A stretch of DNA of 64,000 bases. Origin: Clostridia bacterium (GTDB lineage Bacteria > Bacillota > Clostridia > Oscillospirales > Acutalibacteraceae). The notes beneath the pieces are model-generated. The model was not told the DNA's origin and ran no database searches. It saw nothing but the letters and a program-made list of their open reading frames with translations. The position numbers were made by a program, and so were the translations under genes. The DNA lies in assembly GCA_017416485.1 (NCBI GenBank), contig JAFQCH010000004.1:62001-126000 (forward strand), read 5' to 3'. This document shows, piece by piece, positions 44,612-53,501 of the stretch. Numbering within the stretch: position 1 is the first letter of the stretch; each line of letters opens with the position of its first letter.

Positions 44612-45078
44612 CTCTTTATCACGGCTCCTTTATGCCGATTGAAAAACCGGACTTGCAACATTCCCGACAGAACGTGGATTTCGGAAAGGGATTTTACACA
44701 ACAAACCTTTACGAACAGGCGCAGAAATGGTGCTCAAAACACAAACGACTCGGTAAAAAAGGAATTGTTTGCACATACACCCTTGACGACAAGGCCTTTT
44801 CCGAACTGAAAGTCTTGTCCTTTGACACCTACTCGGAAGAATGGCTCGATTTTATTCTCACCTGCCGACGAGGCAATGACGAAAGTGATTATGACATTGT
44901 ATCGGGCGGCGTTGCCAATGACAAGGTGTTCAATACCGTCGAATTGTATTTTGACGGACTGATTGAAAAAAGCGAAGCCCTTAAACGTTTGCGGTTTGAA
45001 CAACCGAATATGCAGATCTGCCTGCGCACCGAACAAGCTTTGCAGTTTTTGCACTATGAAAGGAGCGAAGAAGTATGA
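44608..45078 (+). CDS. DUF3990 protein, ADP-ribosyltransferase-like
   Basis: The 156-residue protein fits DUF3990, whose members resemble the ADP-ribosyltransferase fold. TLYHGS puts His5 at the NAD site, DFGKGFYTT puts Tyr30 in the second element, and NMQICLRT puts Gln136 where ART enzymes often carry the catalytic Glu or Gln. YDIVSGGVAND in the middle is also family-typical. A transferase acting on protein or nucleic acid is plausible but not proven. It overlaps both neighbours by ATGA, so the three genes form one tightly coupled unit. Confidence 0.78.
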   Translation: MTLYHGSFMPIEKPDLQHSRQNVDFGKGFYTTNLYEQAQKWCSKHKRLGKKGIVCTYTLDDKAFSELKVLSFDTYSEEWLDFILTCRRGNDESDYDIVSGGVANDKVFNTVELYFDGLIEKSEALKRLRFEQPNMQICLRTEQALQFLHYERSEEV

Positions 45079-45275
45079 CCGCGCATCCGATTTTATTGCA
45101 AAAAAAATACGCCCGCATCGTGGCATTGTATGCCGAACAATCGCAGATTTCTTTGGAAAAAGCTCTCGACACATTCTACAATTCCGAAATATACCTGCTG
45201 ATGCGTGACGGTATCTCTGATCTGCATTGCATGAGTGACGAATATCTTGCAGAAGAATTAAGAAAAGATCTATAA
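45075..45275 (+). CDS. Small helical protein, DUF3791-like, third gene of the cassette
   Basis: The 66-residue protein has the sequence pattern YARIVALYAEQSQ, then ALDTFYNSEIYLLMRDGISD and LHCMSDEYLAEEL. The GISDLHCMSDEYLAEEL end is common in small proteins encoded beside DUF3990. It begins with ATG overlapping the stop codon of the DUF3990 gene (ATGA). Whether it is an antidote or a specificity factor cannot be said. Confidence 0.72.
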   Translation: MTAHPILLQKKYARIVALYAEQSQISLEKALDTFYNSEIYLLMRDGISDLHCMSDEYLAEELRKDL

Positions 45276-45278
45276 TAT

Positions 45279-46586
45279 ATGCGACCGAATATTATATTTT
45301 ATTTTTCCGACCAACAGCGTTGGGACACCTTGAATGAAAAACTCATGCCGAATGTGTGGGCTTTGGGAGAATCGGGAACGATGTTCACCGATTCTTACAC
45401 CTGCCAGCCCGTGTGCGGGCCTGCCCGTGCCTGTTTGCAGACAGGACAGTATGCCACGCAGAACAAGTGCTATTGGAACGGCATTCCGTTGCAACAGGGC
45501 ACAAAAACACTTGCCGACCATTTCAATGAATACGGCTACGACACGGCATACATCGGCAAATGGCACCTTGCCTCCGACCGCTACGAGGGAATCGGTTTCC
45601 ACTGCGAAAAAACCGCCGTGCCGAAAAAAAAACAGGGCGGTTACAAATACTGGCGTGCCGCCGATGTGCTGGAATTTACCTCGCATGGGTATGACGGCTA
45701 TGTGTTTGACGAAGACGGCAACAAGATTGAATTTGAAGGCTACCGCGCAGACTGCATCAACGATTTTGCCGTTGAATATATTGAAAACCACACTGCCGAC
45801 AAGCCGTTTTTCATCTTTCTTTCGCAGCTTGAGCCGCACCATCAGAACGACCATAAACATTTTGAAGGCCCCAAAGAACTGGTGGAACAATTCCGCGACT
45901 ATCCCCTGCCCGATGACCTGACATTCTTAAACGGCGACTACAAAGAGGAATACCCCGACTATGTTGCCGCCATCCGATCGTTGGACAACAATGTGGGAAG
46001 ACTGGTTGCGACTTTGAAAAAAAAGGGAATTTATGACAACACGGTCATTGTTTACACAAGCGACCACGGCTGTCATTTTAAAACCCGCAACATGGAATAC
46101 AAGCGAAGCTGCCACGATTCGTGCATTCACACACCGCTTGTGTTCGGCGGCGGTGCCGTTCAACAAACGGCGCACAACGAAAATCTTGTCAGTCTTATCG
46201 ACCTGCCGCCGACACTTCTGCATCTGGCGGGCATACCCGTTCCGGCTGACTATGCGGGTAACATCCTGCCCGTCAACGGTTACAACGCAGATGAACGCGA
46301 TTGCGTGTTTGTGCAAATCAGCGAATCGCAAATCGGACGCGCAGTGCGCACAAAGAGGTGGAAATATTCCGCGCGTGCCCTCGGTTCGGGACAATTGGGA
46401 CACAGCGCCACGCATTATTTCGATGACTTTTTGTATGACCTTGCAAACGACCCGCATGAAAAAACAAATCTTGCGGGCAACAAGGAGTATGAAACCGTGC
46501 TGAAAGAAATGCGCACCCTGCTTGCCCGCGAAATGATAAAAACAGGAGAACGCAAACCGATTTTCCACAGAGCATTGAAAAAATAA
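45279..46586 (+). CDS. Type I sulfatase
   Basis: The 435-residue protein has the sulfatase signature C46-G-P48-A-R50 (CxPxR), whose Cys would be turned into formylglycine by an anaerobic maturase; no maturase gene is in the window. Metal and substrate residues are seen in IIFYFSDQQRWDT, GKWHLAS and TSDHGCHFK. No signal peptide is present, so it acts inside the cell on sulfated sugars or choline-type esters that have been imported. It starts three bases after the DUF3790s-type cassette with a weak ribosome site, so it may be co-transcribed with that cassette by position alone. Confidence 0.88.
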   Translation: MRPNIIFYFSDQQRWDTLNEKLMPNVWALGESGTMFTDSYTCQPVCGPARACLQTGQYATQNKCYWNGIPLQQGTKTLADHFNEYGYDTAYIGKWHLASDRYEGIGFHCEKTAVPKKKQGGYKYWRAADVLEFTSHGYDGYVFDEDGNKIEFEGYRADCINDFAVEYIENHTADKPFFIFLSQLEPHHQNDHKHFEGPKELVEQFRDYPLPDDLTFLNGDYKEEYPDYVAAIRSLDNNVGRLVATLKKKGIYDNTVIVYTSDHGCHFKTRNMEYKRSCHDSCIHTPLVFGGGAVQQTAHNENLVSLIDLPPTLLHLAGIPVPADYAGNILPVNGYNADERDCVFVQISESQIGRAVRTKRWKYSARALGSGQLGHSATHYFDDFLYDLANDPHEKTNLAGNKEYETVLKEMRTLLAREMIKTGERKPIFHRALKK

Positions 46587-46589
46587 GTT

Positions 46590-46627
46590 TAAAAATTGCC
46601 GTTCTTTTTTGAATCGGCAATTTTTTT
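46590..46627 (+). terminator. Intrinsic terminator of the sulfatase gene
   Basis: AAAATTGCCG, a 13-base loop, CGGCAATTTT, then TTT. Confidence 0.8.
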
Positions 46628-46708
46628 CTTGCACCCGTGTGTGGTTTTATGGTATAGTAGAATTGGATTTTTGTATACCGCAAATTTATAGTTGTACAGG
46701 TGAAAAGC

Positions 46709-47668
46709 ATGGCTTATTCAAAAGAAATATTTGAAACCGCGCAGGAAATCATCACCGCACGCAGAAGCCGTGCCGAGCGCGATGCACAGCACCGCCGCAA
46801 GGCTTTCGGACTGGAAGAACCCCGCTACCCCGATCTGCAGAATGAAATCATCCGCAGCACGCGCGATTTGATGCGCACCATCGGGCAGGGTGAAAAGGCA
46901 AAAGAAATCATTGAACAATCGCGTGTTAAGCATCGCACCCTCACCCGCAGCATTGCAGACCTGCTGGCAGAGCACGGCTACCCCGAAGATTATCTGGAAG
47001 TGCATCCCACTTGCCCCATCTGTCAGGATTACGGCTTTGTGGAAACCCGCTATTGCGAATGCTTCACAAATCTGCTTAAAAAACTGACCTTTGACGAAGC
47101 CGCCAAGCGCACTCCATTGCAGTGCAGCCGTTTTGCGGATTTCAGTCTGCACTATTACACCGATGAACAGCGCGAGCACATGCAGGGTATTTTTGACTAC
47201 TGCAAGGGCTATGCCGACACCTTTGACCGCGACTCCTATTCCCTGCTGTTTTACGGTGAAACGGGCTTGGGCAAGACCCACCTTTCGCTTTCCATTGCAG
47301 GCGAGCTGATTTCCAAGGGTTGGTATGTGATGTACGACTCCACCCAGAGCATTATGAATCAGCTTGAACGCGAACATTTCGGCAAAGGAACGGGTGACGA
47401 TTACGAAAAACTGCTTCTGGAATGCGACCTTTTGATCATGGATGACCTCGGCACGGAGTTTTCCACCCAGTTCACCCTTGCTGAATTCTATAATATTCTC
47501 AATTCCCGTCTGCTGAGCAACCGCCCGACGATCATCAGTACCAACCTCGATCTGAAAGGCATTGAAAACAAATACACCAAGCGCATCGCCTCGCGCATTG
47601 TGGGCGAATACGAACTGTTGCATTTTGTCGGAAATGATATCCGCCAACAAAAGAAGGAAGAGGAATAA
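46709..47668 (+). CDS. DnaC/DnaI-like AAA+ ATPase (helicase loader)
   Basis: The 319-residue protein has an N-terminal helical region (1-95), a zinc-binding cluster CPICQDYGFVETRYCEC (near 98-114) and an AAA+ domain with Walker A GETGLGKTHLS (near 186) and Walker B LLIMDDLGTE (near 250). This is the plan of Clostridial DnaC-like loaders, which place the replicative helicase on DNA. IstB-like transposon ATPases are related, but no transposase is adjacent. ATG 46709 has only a weak CAGG site. It is followed after six bases by the second GPH symporter gene. Confidence 0.88.
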   Translation: MAYSKEIFETAQEIITARRSRAERDAQHRRKAFGLEEPRYPDLQNEIIRSTRDLMRTIGQGEKAKEIIEQSRVKHRTLTRSIADLLAEHGYPEDYLEVHPTCPICQDYGFVETRYCECFTNLLKKLTFDEAAKRTPLQCSRFADFSLHYYTDEQREHMQGIFDYCKGYADTFDRDSYSLLFYGETGLGKTHLSLSIAGELISKGWYVMYDSTQSIMNQLEREHFGKGTGDDYEKLLLECDLLIMDDLGTEFSTQFTLAEFYNILNSRLLSNRPTIISTNLDLKGIENKYTKRIASRIVGEYELLHFVGNDIRQQKKEEE

Positions 47669-47674
47669 AAAAAT

Positions 47675-49177
47675 ATGGTTGACGAAAAAACCGCTTTGAC
47701 CGCGGAAGAAATTGCGATCCAAAAGCAACGCGAGCATCAGAGCAAGAACTATTTGTCCCCGAGTGACTACATCGCCTACAACCTTTCGGGCTTCGGCGAC
47801 AAAAACTGGGACACCTTTAACTCCCGCAATGCTTCGTTCTTCAACCGTAACATTTTAGGTGTTTCGGCATGGACACTCAGCAAGGCGAGTGTGGTTTCGA
47901 GCATTGCAGATACACTCGATAATGCCATTTCGGGGCCAATCATCGACCGTACCCGCACCCGTTGGGGACGTGTGCGTCCGTTCCTTGTGCTGACACTGCC
48001 GCTGTGGTGTATTGCACAGGGTGTCAACTGGAGCCTGCCCACCAACTTAAGCCAGAGCATGTATATGATCATTTTCTCGGTGCTGTATTATCTCGGCTCC
48101 ATTGCAAACTCATTCTATGCCCCTGCCTACGGTGCCCTGCTTTATAACCTGACACCCAACATTGATGAGCGCAACCGCCTGATTGCTACCGACACGTATG
48201 CTGACCTCATCGGCGGCAGCGTGTTGCCTGAAATATTCAAATTATTGGTCGATATCCTGCCCAAGACCCTCGCCCGCCGCACCATTTACATGGGCGGTGC
48301 GTATGCAGGGGTTATCATGGTCATCATCTTCCGCATTTACGGCTTCTTTGCACTGCGTGAGCGTGTGCCGCTGGCATCCCGCGAGCAGATGAATGAGGTA
48401 AGCGTCTGGAAGTCGTTCAAATCTGTTGCCGGATGCCGTCCGATGTGGGTGCTTCTCATCAAAGGTTTCTTCGGTGTCGGCAAGGGCACAAGCTCGCAGA
48501 TCGAATCCGATTTCTGGATCAACTGCTACGGCAAGCTGTCTTATTCCACCATTGCAGGCATTTTCACAGGGCTGCCGAGTTATTTTGTTTTGCCCTTTGC
48601 ACCCAAACTGTCTCGCAAATTCGGTGTGCGCAACCTGTGCAGCGGCAGCTATATGTTCTGCGGTCTGAGTTACCTTATTATGTATCTCGTCGGTTTTGAA
48701 CCCTTCGGCAAGGCAAGAAAGGTGTTTAACATCATCTGGATCACCTTTGCACTGACAATCTGCGGTTCGCTCAACAGTATTCAGCGTTATTCCTCCACCG
48801 CCATGACAGGCGACCTGTATGACTATGTGGAATGGAAAACGGGAATCCGCAACGAAGGTATGATCAATGCCGCTATGGGATATGTTTCGCTTCTCACCAA
48901 TCAGCTTTCAACCCTTCTCAGCGGTGCGCTGATTACGAAGCTCGGTATCAAAACCACCTACATCAACGGCAATTTCGTTCCCAGTGATGACCCGATATTG
49001 CTTCGCAACATATGGATCGTTCTTGCTCTTTGCCCCGCAATCGGCAGATTCATGAAGGGTGTTACATTGCTGTTCTTCAACGTCAACGGCAAAACCAAGG
49101 AAAAAATGATGGAAGAACTCGCCGTCGCCCGTGCCGCAAAGGTTATGGACACAGGCGCCGCCGCAAACGAAGAATAA
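47675..49177 (+). CDS. Second GPH-family MFS symporter
   Basis: The 500-residue protein has about 12 spans and the GPH signature DRTRTRWGRVRPF, with DLYDYVEWKTGIRNEGM in the central loop. It is a paralogue of the protein at 24301, with a 45-residue charged N-terminal extension and the same loop motifs, but the two are clearly diverged. AGGAAGAGG precedes ATG 47675, and it follows the DnaC-like gene by six bases. The sugar is unknown. An exceptional hairpin at 49205 follows the gene. Confidence 0.87.
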   Translation: MVDEKTALTAEEIAIQKQREHQSKNYLSPSDYIAYNLSGFGDKNWDTFNSRNASFFNRNILGVSAWTLSKASVVSSIADTLDNAISGPIIDRTRTRWGRVRPFLVLTLPLWCIAQGVNWSLPTNLSQSMYMIIFSVLYYLGSIANSFYAPAYGALLYNLTPNIDERNRLIATDTYADLIGGSVLPEIFKLLVDILPKTLARRTIYMGGAYAGVIMVIIFRIYGFFALRERVPLASREQMNEVSVWKSFKSVAGCRPMWVLLIKGFFGVGKGTSSQIESDFWINCYGKLSYSTIAGIFTGLPSYFVLPFAPKLSRKFGVRNLCSGSYMFCGLSYLIMYLVGFEPFGKARKVFNIIWITFALTICGSLNSIQRYSSTAMTGDLYDYVEWKTGIRNEGMINAAMGYVSLLTNQLSTLLSGALITKLGIKTTYINGNFVPSDDPILLRNIWIVLALCPAIGRFMKGVTLLFFNVNGKTKEKMMEELAVARAAKVMDTGAAANEE

Positions 49178-49204
49178 ATATACATAATGAAAAGCCGTTC
49201 CTTT

Positions 49205-49266
49205 AGGCGGACTCACATAGGGATTTAAAAATCCCTATGTGAGTCCGCCTTTCGGGGCGGTTTTTT
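49205..49266. terminator. Overlapping hairpins: 46-bp palindrome and competing terminator
   Basis: A near-perfect palindrome spans 49205-49250: 22-bp arms starting AGGCGGACTCACATAGGG around a 2-base centre. Its last bases CCGCC also pair with GGCGG at 49256-49260 to form a short terminator stem followed by TTTTTT. The two structures use the same CCGCC and exclude each other. The stem is much longer than in any other terminator in the window. Confidence 0.7.
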
Positions 49267-49275
49267 GGGTGTAAA

Positions 49276-51720
49276 TTACGGTTTTCTTGCTTTGTTTGCC
49301 TGTTTTTCCGTAATTTGCAATGAATCCTCTTTCATTCTGCAAAGATATTGCTTGTTTTCTTGCAAGCCCCCTTGCAAAAGCCGTTCGCTTAAGGGTTCTT
49401 CAATACGTTTTGCCACCGTACGGCGCAGATTTCTTGCTCCGATGCGCGCATCAAACCCCTCATTGCATACCGTTTCGCTGACCGATTTGTCAAAATGCAC
49501 ATCGATCTGCTTGGCATGCAAGCGGTCACGTACTTCGTTCAATAAATTCTTTACAATGCCGATGCAGTCTTCCCGCGTGAGAGGTTCAAAAAGAATCACT
49601 TCGTCAATACGGTTAAGAAATTCGGGACGAAAACTGTTTTTGAGTTGCGAACGCAGGTGCTGTTCGCGTTTTTCGGTACCTGCCTTGCCGTCTTGTTCGG
49701 CAAACCCGATGCCGCCGCCGTTTGCAAACTGCTCGGCACCGATGTTGCTGGTCATAATCACCACCGCATTGCGGAACGAAACCGTGCGTCCGTGTGTGTC
49801 GGTCAGAATGCCGTCTTCCATGATCTGCAACAGAAGATTGTAGATTTCGGGATGTCCCTTTTCGATTTCATCAAACAGCACCACACAGAACGGTCGGCGG
49901 CGCACCCGTTCGGTCAACTGACCACCGTCCTCAAAACCGACATAACCGGGCGGAGACCCCACCATGCGCGACACGGCATGCTTTTCGGTGTATTCGGACA
50001 TATCCAGACGAATCATGGCCTTTTCATCGCCGAACAGCACCTCGGCAAGGGCCTTACAAAGCTGTGTTTTGCCTACCCCCGACGGCCCGCAGAACAAAAA
50101 GGACCCAACGGGTCGGGCAGGGTCGCACAAGCCCGTTCTGCTTCTGCGGATGGCGGCAGACACCGTACTGACCGCTTTTTGCTGTCCAAACACACGGCTG
50201 TGCAAATGCGTTTCCAACTGCATGAGTTTTTCCTGCTCTTCCACACTCAACCGATGCACGGGAATGCCCGTCCACAATGACACGATCTGTGCCACATCCT
50301 CGGGGGTGACCGTGTCGGGGGTGAGGGCTTCGTTTTCGTGCCAGCGCCCCTTTTCGGCTGCCAACTGCCGTTGCAGGTCCTTTTCGTCATCCCGCAGGCT
50401 TGCTGCCCGTTCATAGTCCTGTGCATTGACGGCGGCGGCTTTTTCGGCACAGATGTGGTGCAATTGCTGTTCAAGAATGCGCAAGTTTTCGGGCAGGTCA
50501 CTTGCATGAAGTCGTACGCGTGATGCCGCTTCGTCCATTAAATCCACCGCCTTGTCGGGCAGGAATCGGTCAGCAATATAGCGCACAGACAGTTCCACCG
50601 CCGCCGACACGGTTTCATCGGGAATGCGCACGCGGTGGTGCGCCTCATAACGGTCACGCAGACCGCGCAGAATGGAAATTGCCTGTTGCGGCGTGGGTTC
50701 TTCCACCGTGATGGGCTGAAACCGCCGTTCAAGGGCTGCATCCTTTTCAATGTATTTTCGGTATTCTTCCAACGTAGTCGCGCCGATGATTTGCAGTTCT
50801 CCCCTTGCAAGCATGGGCTTTAAGATGTTTGCGGCATCCACCGCCCCCTCTGCTGCACCTGCCCCGACAATATTGTGCAGTTCATCAATGAACAGAATGA
50901 TATTCCCCGACTGCATCACCTCGTCCACGGCATTGCGGATGCGGTCTTCAAAGTCGCCGCGGTATTTTGCCCCTGCCACCATGCCCGTCAGATCAAGGGA
51001 AATCAGCCTTTTGTCGCACAGCAGTTCGGGCACCTCGCGGTCGGCAATTTTGCAGGCAAGGCCCTCGGCAACAGCAGTCTTGCCGACCCCGGGTTCCCCG
51101 ATCAGGCAGGGGTTATTTTTGGTGCGGCGGCAGAGAATGCCCGTCATGCGCTCAATCTCATTTTCTCTGCCGATAACGGGGTCGATTCTTCCCTGCCGTG
51201 CCAGCGCGGTGAGATCGCGCCCGTATTTTTCAAGAGTCGGCTGATTGCGGTTGCGAACACCCTTTTGCACGGTATTTCGATCACTCTCGTGTGTGCCGTT
51301 GAGTTCGTTCAGCAAATCGGCGCACTGCACACCCAAACGGTTGATGACAAGGCAGGCAAAACACTGCGGTTCCCTGAGCATGGCAGACAAAAGATGCTCG
51401 GTGCCCGTCAGGGTCTGCCCGCTACTTCGAGCCATCTGCAAGGCGCTTTCCACAATGCGCTTGGCTTTGGGGGTGAAATCATCCCCTGTCAGTTTGGTCG
51501 GCATACCGATGCCGATGGCGGTGCGGATCTGCTCTTTCACCCGCGGGGCGGTGATGCGGCGGTTGTGCAAAACCACGGCGGCAACACTGCCCGTGTCCCT
51601 GATGAGCCCCAACAGAATGTGCTCACTGCCGATGTATGTGTGGCCCATATCTTCCGCGGCATTGACGGCATTGTTAAGCGCCGTATTTGCCTTTTCCGAA
51701 AAACCCGTAAATTTATACAC
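49276..51720 (-). CDS. clpC: ClpC-type ATP-dependent protease ATPase
   Basis: ClpC unfolds proteins for ClpP. The 814-residue protein has the N-domain ([19 protein letters not shown], residues 5-140), AAA+ module 1 with [13 protein letters not shown], a middle region with a UVR-type helix pair (about 400-440), and AAA+ module 2 with [16 protein letters not shown]. It starts with GTG at 51720, seven bases after AGGGAG. A longer upstream reading crosses that site and is rejected. mcsA and mcsB precede it on the same strand, as in the Bacillus ctsR-mcsA-mcsB-clpC operon, but a hairpin terminator lies between mcsB and clpC and ctsR is missing. Confidence 0.93.
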   Translation of the reverse strand: MYKFTGFSEKANTALNNAVNAAEDMGHTYIGSEHILLGLIRDTGSVAAVVLHNRRITAPRVKEQIRTAIGIGMPTKLTGDDFTPKAKRIVESALQMARSSGQTLTGTEHLLSAMLREPQCFACLVINRLGVQCADLLNELNGTHESDRNTVQKGVRNRNQPTLEKYGRDLTALARQGRIDPVIGRENEIERMTGILCRRTKNNPCLIGEPGVGKTAVAEGLACKIADREVPELLCDKRLISLDLTGMVAGAKYRGDFEDRIRNAVDEVMQSGNIILFIDELHNIVGAGAAEGAVDAANILKPMLARGELQIIGATTLEEYRKYIEKDAALERRFQPITVEEPTPQQAISILRGLRDRYEAHHRVRIPDETVSAAVELSVRYIADRFLPDKAVDLMDEAASRVRLHASDLPENLRILEQQLHHICAEKAAAVNAQDYERAASLRDDEKDLQRQLAAEKGRWHENEALTPDTVTPEDVAQIVSLWTGIPVHRLSVEEQEKLMQLETHLHSRVFGQQKAVSTVSAAIRRSRTGLCDPARPVGSFLFCGPSGVGKTQLCKALAEVLFGDEKAMIRLDMSEYTEKHAVSRMVGSPPGYVGFEDGGQLTERVRRRPFCVVLFDEIEKGHPEIYNLLLQIMEDGILTDTHGRTVSFRNAVVIMTSNIGAEQFANGGGIGFAEQDGKAGTEKREQHLRSQLKNSFRPEFLNRIDEVILFEPLTREDCIGIVKNLLNEVRDRLHAKQIDVHFDKSVSETVCNEGFDARIGARNLRRTVAKRIEEPLSERLLQGGLQENKQYLCRMKEDSLQITEKQANKARKP

Positions 51721-51741
51721 GGTATCACTCCCTGAAAACAA

Positions 51742-51763
51742 TACTACTAAATGAGTATTGACC
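51742..51763. promoter_or_regulatory. Inverted repeat CAATACT-(8)-AGTATTG upstream of clpC
   Basis: Two 7-bp arms around an 8-base centre lie 22 to 43 bases before the clpC GTG start. It is not a CIRCE element and does not contain the tandem heptads of a CtsR site. It is a candidate operator for clpC control. Confidence 0.4.
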
Positions 51764-51789
51764 GCCCGCTTGGTTTTTGACAAAAAAAA

Positions 51790-51819
51790 GCCGCCCGCAG
51801 AAAAAAATCTGCGGATGGC
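51790..51819 (-). terminator. Intrinsic terminator between mcsB and clpC
   Basis: On the minus strand GCCATCCGCAGA, an all-T loop, TCTGCGGGCGGC, then eight T. It lies 13 bases after the mcsB stop codon. Confidence 0.75.
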
Positions 51820-51832
51820 AATTGTTCAATGT

Positions 51833-52849
51833 TTATGTCAACCTTGCTCTGACCAGTTGTGCGCGCAGAACATCGCGGTCGGATTTGCCGAGAGCCGCAC
51901 CTGCCATGCAATTGATGTTTGCAGGCTGCATGGAAACAAACAGCTCATTGATGGTCTGCAACGGAATATCCACCTGCCCGTACACCGCGCCAAGACGAAG
52001 CAACGACAGGGATTCGAGCATTTCGTCCGTAGGCAGCAGCATGGCATTGGTCAGCACCCCTTGTGCACGGCGGATGCGGTCCTGCACGGCAATATCATTC
52101 ACATATTGCTCTGCCGCCGCACGCTCGCGGGTTTCCAGTTGCAGGGCAAAGGCTTCTAAATTCTGCAAAGCGCCTTGCTCGGAAAGCCCCATGGTGACGG
52201 TGTTTGTAAGCTGATACAAATCACCCTTTGCCGATCCGCCCTCACCATACAGACTGCGCACGGAAAGCCCCAGTTTTGGTGCAGAAGACGCAAACTGCAA
52301 CATGAAGCCCTGTGCAGACAAGGCAGGCAGATGCAGAATGACGGACGCACGCATGGCGGTGCCGAGATCGGCGGGATTATGGGTCAGAAAGCCTAATTTT
52401 TCGTCAAATGCGTAGGAAAAAGCACCGTCAAAGGCATCATCCAGATGGTTTGCACAGTTAAAAGCTCTTTCCGTGCAAAGGCCGCCGAACAGCACCTGCA
52501 TACGCAGATGATCCTGCTCGTTGACCATGATGCTGATGCTTTCGTCCTTGCTTAAAAGCAAAACACGGTTGTCACGCGAGGCGGCAAAATCGGCGCTGAT
52601 GAGATGCCGTTCCGCCAATGCGACCGCTTCATAAGGCAACAAGTTTTCCATGTTGACGGGATACAACGAGAACTCAGAAAAATTTTCTGCCGCCTTGCAA
52701 ACAGCAAGATTGATTTTGCGCAAAGCTTCGCCCGAAAGCCTTGCGGGGAACGGAATATCCGCAAAATTGCGGAAAGTGCGCACACGCGTGGCAAGAATAA
52801 TTTCACCGTGGGAATCGGTATCGGTATACCATTTTTTCATTTCATCCAT
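51833..52849 (-). CDS. mcsB: Protein arginine kinase McsB
   Basis: McsB phosphorylates arginines on proteins and so marks them for ClpC-ClpP. The 338-residue protein has ILATRVRTFRNFADIPFP (phosphagen-kinase-like ATP site) and SIMVNEQDHLRMQV, both hallmark motifs, followed by ASVILHLPAL. The ATG at 52849 is used; GGAGGGG lies seven bases upstream and the start overlaps the end of mcsA by eight bases, so translation is coupled. A longer reading that begins inside mcsA is rejected. Confidence 0.94.
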   Translation of the reverse strand: MDEMKKWYTDTDSHGEIILATRVRTFRNFADIPFPARLSGEALRKINLAVCKAAENFSEFSLYPVNMENLLPYEAVALAERHLISADFAASRDNRVLLLSKDESISIMVNEQDHLRMQVLFGGLCTERAFNCANHLDDAFDGAFSYAFDEKLGFLTHNPADLGTAMRASVILHLPALSAQGFMLQFASSAPKLGLSVRSLYGEGGSAKGDLYQLTNTVTMGLSEQGALQNLEAFALQLETRERAAAEQYVNDIAVQDRIRRAQGVLTNAMLLPTDEMLESLSLLRLGAVYGQVDIPLQTINELFVSMQPANINCMAGAALGKSDRDVLRAQLVRARLT

Positions 52850-53348
52850 GGCGGCGCCCCTCCAGTTCCCTGATTTCATCGCGAAGCCGCGAGGCAAGTT
52901 CAAAATTGCGCTCGTCAATGGCAGTGTTGAGTTGTTCTTTCAAGAGGCTTATGCGATGGGCACGTTTGACATCTTCATCCGCACCGCCCGCAACCTTACC
53001 GATGTGCGAGGTGTTGCCGTGAATACGTTGCACGGTGGGCAAAAATTTATCATAAAAAACGCGGTAGCAAGCGGGGCACGAGGGTGCACCGCTGTTTGCA
53101 ATTTCTTCAAAGGAAGCACCGCAGTTTTCACAGCGCACGATTTTGCTGCTTAAACTGCTGACGGCGGCATCGTTGCGCAAAGCCCCGAACATAAAGTCCG
53201 AAAGCCCCGCCGCAAACATAGGGAATACATCCGTATAGCCCAGCACCGCGGCACATTCCGCACAAAGATGCGTTTCGACCGTTTCACCGCCGATGATACT
53301 GCGGATGTGTGTGGTCGCTTCTTTTTTTGAACAATGTCGGCAAAGCAA
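52842..53348 (-). CDS. mcsA: McsA, zinc-binding activator of McsB
   Basis: The 168-residue protein begins at TTG 53348 after AAGGGG. It has four CxxC pairs (CRHC, CAEC, CENC, CPAC), two zinc fingers that bind McsB, and a C-terminal UVR helix (LKEQLNTAIDERNFELASRL). It activates and guides the arginine kinase and is released under heat or redox stress. In Bacillus, CtsR is encoded directly upstream; here the upstream neighbour is instead a divergent phosphoesterase gene. Other in-frame starts upstream run through the promoter and are rejected. Confidence 0.9.
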   Translation of the reverse strand: MLCRHCSKKEATTHIRSIIGGETVETHLCAECAAVLGYTDVFPMFAAGLSDFMFGALRNDAAVSSLSSKIVRCENCGASFEEIANSGAPSCPACYRVFYDKFLPTVQRIHGNTSHIGKVAGGADEDVKRAHRISLLKEQLNTAIDERNFELASRLRDEIRELEGRRHG

Positions 53349-53388
53349 AAAACCGACCCCTTTCTGTTGCGCAAATGTGATATTATTT

Positions 53389-53398
53389 GTATTATACC
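53389..53398 (-). promoter_or_regulatory. Extended -10 promoter for mcsA-mcsB
   Basis: On the minus strand TATGGTATAAT has an extended -10 (TGG before TATAAT), about 40-50 bases before the TTG start. No good -35 is visible, and no CtsR heptad repeat overlaps it. Confidence 0.5.
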
Positions 53399-53439
53399 AT
53401 ACTTTACAACGGATAGGAACAGGAAATTGCGGCTTTTTC

Positions 53440-53468
53440 TTGATTTTCTGCAAAAAAGGTGGTAATAT
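53440..53468 (+). promoter_or_regulatory. Sigma-A-type promoter for the secreted phosphoesterase
   Basis: TTGATT (53440-53445), 17 bases, TAATAT (53463-53468). Confidence 0.6.
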
Positions 53469-53501
53469 TTCCATTAGATAAAAAAGAAAGGAACAAGAAA
53501 T

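Noticed and set aside
46709..47668. IstB-type transposon ATPase
   Set aside because: The zinc cluster and size fit DnaC-like loaders, and no transposase or inverted ends flank the gene.
51702..51783. Longer N-terminus for ClpC starting at 51783
   Set aside because: The added 21 residues read through the ribosome site and palindrome upstream of GTG 51720, and ClpC normally begins close to the FSEKAN-type motif.
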